Assembly (NCBI GenBank): GCA_025924315.1
Contig: JAICIO010000012.1
Location: forward strand, 1 to 64,000
Direction: 5' to 3'
Source of the DNA: Phycisphaerae bacterium
Lineage (GTDB): Bacteria; Planctomycetota; Phycisphaerae; Tepidisphaerales; Tepidisphaeraceae
Length of the DNA: 64,000 nt
Shown here: positions 19,108-26,364 of the stretch, in pieces
Position numbering within the stretch: the stretch's first letter is position 1
Layout: each line of letters starts with the position of its first letter
Program-made: the position numbers and the translations under genes
The notes under the pieces: generated by a model
Seen by the model: only the letters and a program-made list of their open reading frames with translations
Told to the model about the DNA's origin: nothing
Database searches by the model: none

Positions 19108-20409
19108 GTGAAGAGAAGAATCCTCGCGTGCGTGGTATTAGACGCGTTTGACTTCTTTGAATTGCGCTTCGATTATGAGGGACTGCGCCCGCGGCCGCTC
19201 CGCGCACGACCGATAACCGTGACTCAGACCACGCCCATTCCGACTCAATCGACCGCGCCTGCCGCGCTGAAAAAACCGCGGCTGGCCGTCCTTTCGGACT
19301 ACCTGGAAGAGAACTGGGTGAGCATGGAGGTTGTCGCTGACATGCTTGCGGATGCGCTGAAACAATATTACTCGGATCGCTGCGAAGTCGTACAAATACG
19401 CCCGCAATTTCGACGGCGATTCAGCTCGCTGTCGACGAATAAATTCGCCACCAACTTTGATCGGCTGCTCAACCGTCACCACGATTATCTGAACTACCTG
19501 AAGGAAATCGTTCCGAACTTTGATTACTTCCACATCGCCGATCACAGCTACGCCGCGCTGGCGCACGTGCTTCCACCGGAGCGAACTGGCGTCCTCTGTC
19601 ACGACCTCGATGCGTTTCGCTCGATCCTTAAGCCGCGGCAGGAAAAGCGCCCGCTCTGGTATCGCATGATGGCCAAACGCATTCTCAATGGCATGCGTCG
19701 CGCGGCGATCGTGTTTTATCACACGGATGAAGTGGCGCGCGAAATCATTCAGCACAACCTGGTGGATCCGGCGCGCGTGTGTAAGGCGTCGCCGGGCGTC
19801 TCGCCGGAATTCAAGGCGACTCCGCCGGAATCCGGCGAATCGCTGGTGCTCGACAACGTGCGCGGCCGGCCGTATCTGCTGCACGTCGGCAGCTGTATCG
19901 CGCGCAAGCGCATCGACATCCTCCTGAATGTCTTCGCCGCACTCCGCACAAATTTCCCTGAGCTGCTGCTCGTAAAGGTCGGCGGCGAGTTCACCTCCGA
20001 ACATCAGGCAATCATCACTCGCAACGTTCTCGAACCTTCGATCGTGCACATGCAGGGACTCGACCGCGAATCGCTCGCGACGCTCTATCGCCACGCTCAG
20101 TTAGTGCTGCAGCCGAGCGACGCGGAGGGTTTTGGTCTTCCCGTGATCGAGGCCCTCGCCTGCGGCGCGGTGATCGTCGCAAGCGACATTCCGGTGCTGA
20201 AGGAGGTCGGCGCCGACGCCGCAGTGTTTGCGCCGGTTGGCGATGCCGCCGCGTGGATTTCCGTCGTGCAGCGATTGCTGTCGGATCCCACGAAGGTTCC
20301 GCCGCGCGAGCGCCGGCTTGAATGGGCCGCCAAGTTCTCGTGGCAAAATCAGGCGAAGACGATTCTCGATGCGTATTCGGCTTTGCCGACGCGTAACACG
20401 GGGGGCTAA
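19108..20409 (+). CDS. GT4 family glycosyltransferase
   Basis: The 433-residue open frame begins at GTG 19108. The GT fold only starts near residue 50 (RLAVLSDYLEENWVSMEVVADML), so GTG 19219 (start of a 396-residue version, VTQTTPIPTQ) is equally plausible. The C-terminal domain has LLHVGSCIARKRIDILLNVF and E340/E348 in AEGFGLPVIEALACGAVIV. An IVPNFDYFHIADHSYA segment in the N-terminal domain holds the acceptor-side aspartate/histidine. The gene ends 3 nt before the GHMP kinase ATG. Confidence 0.85.
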   Translation: MKRRILACVVLDAFDFFELRFDYEGLRPRPLRARPITVTQTTPIPTQSTAPAALKKPRLAVLSDYLEENWVSMEVVADMLADALKQYYSDRCEVVQIRPQFRRRFSSLSTNKFATNFDRLLNRHHDYLNYLKEIVPNFDYFHIADHSYAALAHVLPPERTGVLCHDLDAFRSILKPRQEKRPLWYRMMAKRILNGMRRAAIVFYHTDEVAREIIQHNLVDPARVCKASPGVSPEFKATPPESGESLVLDNVRGRPYLLHVGSCIARKRIDILLNVFAALRTNFPELLLVKVGGEFTSEHQAIITRNVLEPSIVHMQGLDRESLATLYRHAQLVLQPSDAEGFGLPVIEALACGAVIVASDIPVLKEVGADAAVFAPVGDAAAWISVVQRLLSDPTKVPPRERRLEWAAKFSWQNQAKTILDAYSALPTRNTGG

Positions 20410-20412
20410 TCG

Positions 20413-21480
20413 ATGAGCAACCAACCGCCCGCTCTCCGGGTCATCAACACCGCTGCGCCGATTCGCATTTGCGACAACGGCGGATGGACCGACACCTGGT
20501 TCGCTGAATACGGCAACGTCTTCAACATCGCCGTGTATCCGTACGCCGAAGTGCAAATGCGCGTCTTCCGCCGGCAGGACGTTCAATCGCGCATCACGAT
20601 CCATGCCGAGAATTACGGCCAGCGCTACGTCATCGAAAAGCCGCACGGAACCTATTCGAAGCATCCCTTGCTCGAAGCCGCGTTCGAATACATGCACATC
20701 CCCGAGGACGTCGCGATCGAAGTGTCGATCTTCAGCGAAGCGCCCGCGGGTTGCTCGACCGGAACAAGCGCGGCGGTCAGCGTTGCACTCATCGGCGCGC
20801 TCGACTGCCTCACGCCCGCCCGGATGACGCCCTACGAGCTCGCGACCGCGGCCCACAAGATCGAGACCGAATTGCTGAAGCAGCAATGCGGCATTCAGGA
20901 CCAGCTCGCCTCATCCTTCGGCGGAATCAACTTCATCGAGATGACGAAATATCCGCAGGCGACGGTTCATCCGATCACGCTGCCGAATTCGTTGTGGTGG
21001 GAACTCGAGCGGCGGCTTTCGCTGATTTACGTCGGCCATGCGCACAGCTCGTCGGCGGTGCATCAGAAAGTGATCCAGGAGCTGGAAGGCGCGGGCCCCG
21101 AGGCCGCCAAGCTTAAGCCGTTGCGCGAGACCGCGCAGATGGCGCGCAGCGCGCTGGTCGCCGGCGACTTCGCCGAGTTCGGGCAGTCCATGGTGCTCAA
21201 CACTGAAGCCCAGCGCCAGTTGCATCCCGAACTAATCGGCCCCGATCACCGCGCGATTATCGAAATCGCCAAAGCGCACGGCGCCATTGGTTACAAGGTG
21301 AACGGCGCCGGCGGCGACGGCGGTTCCGTCACCGTCCTCTCCGACGCCTCCGCCACCAACAAACGCGAAATGTTGCAGGAAGTACAGCGCGTCAATCCCC
21401 ACTACCAGCAGATCCCCATCTACCTAAGCCGCTTCGGCCTCCGCGTCTGGGAAAGCGGAAATTCGCAACAAACGCGTTAA
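20413..21480 (+). CDS. GHMP-family sugar kinase (heptose-7-phosphate kinase / fucokinase-like)
   Basis: The 355-residue protein has all three GHMP motifs: an N-terminal substrate segment APIRICDNGGWTDTW, the ATP-binding motif at residues 111-121 (PAGCSTGTSAA), and C-terminal VNGAGGDGGSVTVL. The overall sequence is closest in style to D-glycero-D-manno-heptose 7-phosphate kinases (HddA). It would phosphorylate C1 of a sugar before nucleotide activation. No heptose isomerase, phosphatase or guanylyltransferase is in the window, so the sugar could instead be fucose-like. A GGGGG run upstream of ATG 20413 is the ribosome-binding site. It is the last plus-strand gene of the first EPS run. Confidence 0.82.
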   Translation: MSNQPPALRVINTAAPIRICDNGGWTDTWFAEYGNVFNIAVYPYAEVQMRVFRRQDVQSRITIHAENYGQRYVIEKPHGTYSKHPLLEAAFEYMHIPEDVAIEVSIFSEAPAGCSTGTSAAVSVALIGALDCLTPARMTPYELATAAHKIETELLKQQCGIQDQLASSFGGINFIEMTKYPQATVHPITLPNSLWWELERRLSLIYVGHAHSSSAVHQKVIQELEGAGPEAAKLKPLRETAQMARSALVAGDFAEFGQSMVLNTEAQRQLHPELIGPDHRAIIEIAKAHGAIGYKVNGAGGDGGSVTVLSDASATNKREMLQEVQRVNPHYQQIPIYLSRFGLRVWESGNSQQTR

Positions 21481-21518
21481 TACGTGCCCCTCTTGATCCG
21501 CGCGCCATATGTCATCTT

Positions 21519-21544
21519 GTAGGGTGCGCTGAAGCGCACCCTAC
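21519..21544. repeat. Intergenic palindrome, family B, compact copy
   Basis: GTAGGGTGCGCT and AGCGCACCCTAC are perfect 12-nt arms around a 2-nt loop. The same core occurs at 1-26 and 26276-26351. The copy lies between two convergent genes, so a bidirectional terminator role is possible. Confidence 0.85.
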
Positions 21545-21566
21545 ACCGCGCGAGATTAATCTTCGT

Positions 21567-21627
21567 AGGTCCGGCTTTGCCGGACATTTTGCATTTCTCA
21601 CAGGCGATGTCCGGCGGAGCCGGACCT
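21567..21627. repeat. Intergenic inverted repeat, family I
   Basis: Arms 21567-21587 and 21607-21627 are complementary at 19 of 21 positions (AGGTCCGGC start) with a 19-nt spacer. Each arm is also nearly palindromic (GTCCGGC...GCCGGAC). It lies directly after the family B copy in the same convergent gap. Confidence 0.8.
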
Positions 21628-21633
21628 GCTCGA

Positions 21634-23052
21634 TCAATTCGCGAGGGGGCGTCGAAAGATTCGCTCTACTGCGTCGGCGATGGAAATGCCCGCCTCGTTT
21701 TGCTTCAGCGCCATCGACACGTATTGCTCGATCTTTCGGAAGTGATCGACGTACGCGTGCTTCTTCTTGAAGCGGCCGTGGGCGAAGTCCTCTGTGACGA
21801 AACCCGCGGCGGCGCCGGCGGTGGGGCCGGCGATGACGAAGAACAGCTCCGCCAGCTGCGGCATCTCGCGGATGATGGGTAATGCTCCGAGAGCGGCGCC
21901 GAGTCCCGCGCCGAGCACGGCGGGAAGGCGAATGCGCCGCCACACCGACACCGCGAGCGATTCGCGCTCGCTTTCCTGGATCAATTTTCGCCAGGCGCCT
22001 TTGAACAGCGTCTCCTGAAACTCCGCGAATTCATCGGGCGTCATCTCCTGCAGAAAGCGCTCCTGCGGCGAATGCTCCGCCGCGATTTTGCAGAACGATC
22101 GGCTGCACATCTTCTGCGCTTCGATCAGCAAATCTTCGGGACGCTCGCCTTCCGTGTTGAGCAGGATCGAGATGCCCAGCGGAACTGACGCGAGCGACGT
22201 GTCGAACACCGACGGCTCGCCCTCGGGCAATTTAAACTTGTTCATCTCCGCGAGCTTGGCCATCAGGTAACGCCAGAACAGCATCACCTGCGCGCCCTTG
22301 AGATCTTCGATGGAGCCGTCGGCCAGATAAGCCGCATCTTTCTTCCCGGCGAGTGAGTTGATGTAGTTGATGCGGAAGCGATTCACGAGGCCGGAGGCGA
22401 TCTTTCCCTTCGCTTCGCCCTGAGCTTCGCGCAATTTTTTCGCGGCCGTCGGAAGAAGATCACCGCACTCCGGCTCTGCGAGCAAGAGCGCCGCGACGCA
22501 CTTCGATCCGCGATAGGTTTCCTTTCCTTTGCCCGCGGCGTCAACGATGCCACTCGCGATCTCTTTGCGAACCCCATCGCCTGCGCCTTCTGCAGCGCGC
22601 GTCAGATCGGATTCGAAGCGATCGACTCCATCCGGGAGCGGTCTTTCCTTGTCGTACGCGGAGGGATCATCAAGAAAGTGCTGGATGCTGAGGCTCGCCG
22701 TCTCGCCGGCCTCCTTGAAGAGCCCGGGCAGCTCTTCGGGCGAAGGTTTGATCGGCTCGATTCCGAGCGGCACGCCCGCGTCGCGGCTCAAGCGCTCGCG
22801 GCTCGCGTTCAACTTTTCCAGGTCTTTCGGCGGAAGCAGCCCGTCGATGAACATCCCATTCGACATCGCGATCGATTCGAGCAACATGAGCACGTTCGCC
22901 AACTCCGATGGCTTGATCGGCTTCCGGCCAACGGCTTCGCCTTTCTCGTCAATCCCAAAGAATGACCCAAACGCGCCGCTCAGCGAGCGCTGGTTGAACG
23001 CAAGCGGTCCAACGAATTTCTGAGGTCGAGAGGCGGGCATGTTGTTTTCCAT
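21634..23052 (-). CDS. Conserved-type hypothetical protein with C-terminal hydrophobic segment
   Basis: I do not recognise this 472-residue protein. It is mostly helical and acidic. Residues ~410-450 form two Gly/Ala-rich hydrophobic segments (VLGAGLGAALGALPII and FFVIAGPTAGAAAGFV), suggesting membrane insertion near the C-terminus. It has no signal peptide and no obvious catalytic motif. The frame is open to 23397, but that part would overlap the divergent asparagine-synthase gene. ATG 23052 is preceded by GGGGAGA at the right distance, so I start there. It is the only minus-strand gene inside the first EPS stretch and shares a 116-nt divergent intergenic region with asnB. Confidence 0.7.
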   Translation of the reverse strand: MENNMPASRPQKFVGPLAFNQRSLSGAFGSFFGIDEKGEAVGRKPIKPSELANVLMLLESIAMSNGMFIDGLLPPKDLEKLNASRERLSRDAGVPLGIEPIKPSPEELPGLFKEAGETASLSIQHFLDDPSAYDKERPLPDGVDRFESDLTRAAEGAGDGVRKEIASGIVDAAGKGKETYRGSKCVAALLLAEPECGDLLPTAAKKLREAQGEAKGKIASGLVNRFRINYINSLAGKKDAAYLADGSIEDLKGAQVMLFWRYLMAKLAEMNKFKLPEGEPSVFDTSLASVPLGISILLNTEGERPEDLLIEAQKMCSRSFCKIAAEHSPQERFLQEMTPDEFAEFQETLFKGAWRKLIQESERESLAVSVWRRIRLPAVLGAGLGAALGALPIIREMPQLAELFFVIAGPTAGAAAGFVTEDFAHGRFKKKHAYVDHFRKIEQYVSMALKQNEAGISIADAVERIFRRPLAN

Positions 23053-23131
23053 TGGTCTCCCCGAAGACTCGGTGAATGTTGTCAGGAATATAACCGTCGT
23101 GTTCGCGTCGCGCTCAGAAATGCCGTGCGAT

Positions 23132-23159
23132 TCCACAACGGCTCTCAAGGTTCTACAAT
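23132..23159 (+). promoter_or_regulatory. Candidate sigma70-type promoter for the asnB-like gene
   Basis: TCCACA at 23132-23137 and TACAAT at 23154-23159 are separated by 16 nt and match the -35 and -10 boxes at 4 and 5 of 6 positions. Transcription would begin only a few bases before ATG 23169, which has no Shine-Dalgarno, so the mRNA may be leaderless. Confidence 0.4.
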
Positions 23160-23168
23160 CAGCCACAC

Positions 23169-25124
23169 ATGTGTGGCATTGCGGGCTTGATCGGGGTTTC
23201 GCCGGAGGTCGCGCGCGAGGTTGCGCCGCGGTTGCTGGCGGCGCTGCGCCATCGCGGGCCGGATGATTCGGGGATTCAGGAAGTGCCGGATCCGGAGGCG
23301 AAGGCGCCCCCGGCCGTTTTGGTTCACGCGCGATTGTCGATTCTCGATCTCTCGCCGGCCGGGCATCAGCCGATGCAGGATCATCCGGCCGATCCAAGCG
23401 AAAAGCCGAACTGGATCGTGTTCAACGGCGAGATCTTCAACTTCGCCGAGCTCCATCCCGAGCTGCGCGAGCGCGGCTGGCCGTGCCGATCGCGCTGCGA
23501 CACGGAAGTGATCCTCAACGCGTATCGCGTGTGGGGCGAATCGTGCGTCGAACAATTTCGCGGAATGTTCGCGTGGTGCCTGATGGACAGCGAGCAGGGC
23601 ATCGCGTGGTTCTGCCGCGATCGACTCGGCATCAAGCCGCTTTATTTTTGCCGACCGGAAGGCGGCGGGCTGATCTTCGCTTCCGAAGTGCGCACGATCC
23701 TCGCGGCCGGTCCGGCGCTCGTCACGCCGCGCGTGTCGCGCACGGCGCTCGAAAGTTTTCTCGCGCAGGGCGCCGTCTTCGGATACCAGAGCATCATTGA
23801 TGGCATCCAGCTGCTCGAGCCGGGTGAGTCGATGTTCACCGACTGGTCCGGCAACATCATTTCGCGGCGGAAGTACTGGCAGATCCCGAGCGTGGCGGAA
23901 GATGGAAATGGTTGGCATGGCAGTCATGCTCGAACGAAGGCGGTTGAGGAACTCGCATCGACACTGCGCAAGGCCGTCGATCTGCGGATGATCTCGGATG
24001 TGCCGCTCGGCCTGTTTCTCTCCGGCGGAATCGATTCGGGCGGACTTGCCGCCGTTGCAACGGAAGTGGCCGATCACGACGTGCAGACGATCAGCATCGG
24101 ATTCGATCAGCCGGAGTTCGACGAGACGGACGCCGCCCGCGCGGTGGCGGCGCAGCTTGGCACAAAGCATCGCGCGATTCAGTTGACTGGGCAGGACATG
24201 CTGAGCCAGCTGCCGAAGGTGCTGGCCGCGATCGATCAGCCAACCGTCGACGGGTTCAACACGTACTTCGTCTCCGGCGCCGCGCGAAAGGCGGGGCTCA
24301 CGGTCGCGCTGAGCGGCCTCGGCGGCGACGAGCTCTTCGGCGGATACGCAAGCTTCACCGACGTCCCGCGCGCCCTGAAGTGGCGCAATCGTCTGCGCTG
24401 GACCGGGCAGGGCGGGATCGATCTTCTCGCCGAGCTATTCCGAAAATCCGGGCGGCGCAGCGCGGTGAAAGCGGCCGAGATGCTCGCGCGCGATCCATCG
24501 GTCGTGCAGATGTACTTCCTTCGTCGCGAGCTGTTTCTTCGCCCGGAGCGCCGCGAACTTCATCTTCTTCCCGAAGGCAGCGACCCGACCAGCGGCATGC
24601 CGACCGCGACGGTGGCCGAGCTTGTGAAGCAGACGCAATCGCTCGACGTGGCGAACCAGTTGTCGCGTTTAGAATCAACGGCTTACATGCGCCACATGCT
24701 GCTGCGCGACGCGGATGTGTTCAGCATGATTCACGGCCTCGAAGTGCGCGTGCCGCTGCTCGATCACAAACTCGTCGAGCTGACGGCGACGATGCCTGGC
24801 GAGTGGAAGCGCTCGGACCCGCGGCCCAAGCCGTTGCTGATCGATGCGGTCGGTCCGCGCCTGCCGTCCAGCGTTTACACGATGCCGAAGAAAGGCTTCA
24901 CGTTCCCCTGGGCCGCATGGCTTCGTGGCCCGCTCCAGCAGCGCGCCGCCGTTGCGATGAACCACGCGAGCGTGTGGTCCGAGCTGGGCCTGCATCCCAG
25001 CGCACCCCCGAGGCTCTGGCGCCGCTTCCTCAGCGGCGACCGCCGCGTCTCCGCGCTTCAGGTCCTGGCGATGGTCGTCCTCGAAGACTTCGCGACGCGT
25101 CACAAGCTCCGCAGTCCGAGGTAA
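23169..25124 (+). CDS. asnB: Glutamine-hydrolysing asparagine synthase family amidotransferase
   Basis: The 651-residue protein starts MCGIAGLIG, leaving Cys2 as the N-terminal nucleophile of a class II glutaminase domain (RHRGPDDSG at ~28-36, NGEIFNF, DRLGIKPLYF). The C-terminal synthetase domain has the ATP-pyrophosphatase loop SGGIDSGG at residues 285-292 and LSGLGGDELFGGY. In EPS loci such proteins often amidate a uronic acid or a sugar-linked carboxylate rather than making free asparagine; that role is inferred from the neighbours. It follows the divergent hypothetical gene and is trailed by a family A repeat. Confidence 0.9.
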   Translation: MCGIAGLIGVSPEVAREVAPRLLAALRHRGPDDSGIQEVPDPEAKAPPAVLVHARLSILDLSPAGHQPMQDHPADPSEKPNWIVFNGEIFNFAELHPELRERGWPCRSRCDTEVILNAYRVWGESCVEQFRGMFAWCLMDSEQGIAWFCRDRLGIKPLYFCRPEGGGLIFASEVRTILAAGPALVTPRVSRTALESFLAQGAVFGYQSIIDGIQLLEPGESMFTDWSGNIISRRKYWQIPSVAEDGNGWHGSHARTKAVEELASTLRKAVDLRMISDVPLGLFLSGGIDSGGLAAVATEVADHDVQTISIGFDQPEFDETDAARAVAAQLGTKHRAIQLTGQDMLSQLPKVLAAIDQPTVDGFNTYFVSGAARKAGLTVALSGLGGDELFGGYASFTDVPRALKWRNRLRWTGQGGIDLLAELFRKSGRRSAVKAAEMLARDPSVVQMYFLRRELFLRPERRELHLLPEGSDPTSGMPTATVAELVKQTQSLDVANQLSRLESTAYMRHMLLRDADVFSMIHGLEVRVPLLDHKLVELTATMPGEWKRSDPRPKPLLIDAVGPRLPSSVYTMPKKGFTFPWAAWLRGPLQQRAAVAMNHASVWSELGLHPSAPPRLWRRFLSGDRRVSALQVLAMVVLEDFATRHKLRSPR

Positions 25125-25145
25125 TCCATTCTGATTTTCCTCCCC

Positions 25146-25247
25146 TCAAGGCCGGCCCAGAGCAAAGCGCCGGGCGGCATCGCGCCGTGCGACCGAAACG
25201 AGAAGAGTGCCGCCTCCGGGCGCGCCGGCACTCTGGGAAGGCCTTGA
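25146..25247. repeat. Intergenic inverted repeat, family A, divergent copy
   Basis: The left arm 25146-25180 differs from the left arm of the copy at 1975 at only a few positions. The right side (~25207-25247) pairs at its outer and some inner parts but is degenerate. It begins 22 nt after the asnB stop, a likely terminator position. Confidence 0.7.
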
Positions 25248-25369
25248 ACGCTGGCTTGGCTTCGTTTTGTATTTTCAACCGGCCAACGCGATCGGAACCG
25301 CCGAGGCAGCGAGAAGCGCCGAATCCGCCGAGAGTTACGATCTCGTGGGTTCGTTTGTCATTCGCGCCT

Positions 25370-25425
25370 GAACGAACGTTTCGGAACATTTTGGAACATC
25401 ACGGAACGTCGGTAAACGTTCGTTC
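25370..25425. promoter_or_regulatory. Inverted repeat with internal GGAACRT repeats, candidate operator
   Basis: Perfect 12-bp arms (GAACGAACGTTT at 25370-25381, AAACGTTCGTTC at 25414-25425) enclose three spaced copies of GGAACAT/GGAACGT. It lies 250 nt upstream of the PEP-CTERM gene at 25675. The remainder of 25248-25674 shows no gene that I can support. The symmetric layout suggests cooperative binding by a regulator, but no cognate protein is identifiable. Confidence 0.45.
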
Positions 25426-25674
25426 GATGATTGCAGACGCAACCACCTCCCTCCTTTTCTACGCGGAGTAGACCAGCTCGCTCGCCGGTTCCGCTCTGAC
25501 TTTCACCGTAGCCCATCCGCCCGCAAAAATCCGCGGAAAAAAGTTTGTTTTTCGGGTTTGCGACCGATTGGAATCCGCCTCACATCCGGCTACGTTCTTC
25601 CCTCTGGGTGCATCGCTGAATCACCGATTCTTGCGATGGTGTTCACTTCAGTAGTTCAGGCAAGGGAGGAGCCT

Positions 25675-26271
25675 ATGTCCCGTTCACGAATACGTTCAAT
25701 CGCAGTGATCGTCTGCGCGGCGGTCGCGTCGGTTTCTGCTTCCGCGGTCAACGTCAGCTTTTCCATCAACGGCGATTCCGACACCGTCGACATGAGCGAT
25801 GGTCTCACCGCGGATGTGTCGGTCAGTGGCAACACAGACAGCGTTGACCTCACGCCCGGCGTGGAGACAGATGTCTTCCTGCAAGGCGGAGAAGTGGATC
25901 TGTTTCAGGGCGACGATGCCACCGGACAAGGCTCCTTCGACCAGACGTTGTCGATTACTTCACCGAGCGCAACCCCGACGTCGCGATCGATCTCGCAGGA
26001 CATCTTCGTCACCACATACGGGGCTACCCCGTTCGATTCCGGCTCCGCCGATGTTCAGCTCACCGGAGCGCCGCCGGTGCAATTCGATCTTGGCAGTTTC
26101 ACGCTGACGGTGACGCCCACCGGTGGCGTTCGAAATGGGCAAACCAATACAGACTTTTTCTACTCCAACGACGCGACGTTTCTGCTGACGCCAACGCCGG
26201 AACCGACGTGCGCCGCGCTGATGATGATCGGAGCCGGCGCGCTTCTCACGCGACGACGCAACCACCGGTGA
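25675..26271 (+). CDS. Small secreted PEP-CTERM protein
   Basis: The 198-residue protein has a signal peptide (MSRSRIRSIAVIVCAAVASVSASA), a Thr/Ser/Asp-rich beta-type body with DSDTVDMSDG and DSVDLTPG repeats, and a C-terminal sorting tail TPEPTCAALMMIGAGALLTRRRNHR. AAGGGAGGAG ends 3 nt before ATG 25675 and fixes the start, although the frame is open to 25558. PEP-CTERM proteins are exported and processed by an exosortase and are typical of EPS-producing bacteria. No catalytic motif is visible; a matrix or surface role is inferred. It converges with the GH99-like gene across a family B repeat. Confidence 0.83.
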   Translation: MSRSRIRSIAVIVCAAVASVSASAVNVSFSINGDSDTVDMSDGLTADVSVSGNTDSVDLTPGVETDVFLQGGEVDLFQGDDATGQGSFDQTLSITSPSATPTSRSISQDIFVTTYGATPFDSGSADVQLTGAPPVQFDLGSFTLTVTPTGGVRNGQTNTDFFYSNDATFLLTPTPEPTCAALMMIGAGALLTRRRNHR

Positions 26272-26275
26272 GTTC

Positions 26276-26351
26276 GTAGGGTGCGCTTCAGCGCACCGGT
26301 TATTCATCGCGCGCGGGGAACGAATAACCGGTGCGCTGAAGCGCACCCTAC
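26276..26351. repeat. Intergenic inverted repeat, family B, full copy
   Basis: Perfect 30-nt arms (26276-26305, 26322-26351; GTAGGGTGCGC outer end) enclose a 16-nt loop. Each arm also contains the smaller GGTGCGCT/AGCGCACC palindrome. It lies 4 nt past one stop and 13 nt past the other in a convergent pair. Confidence 0.9.
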
Positions 26352-26364
26352 GCATGCAATAGGG

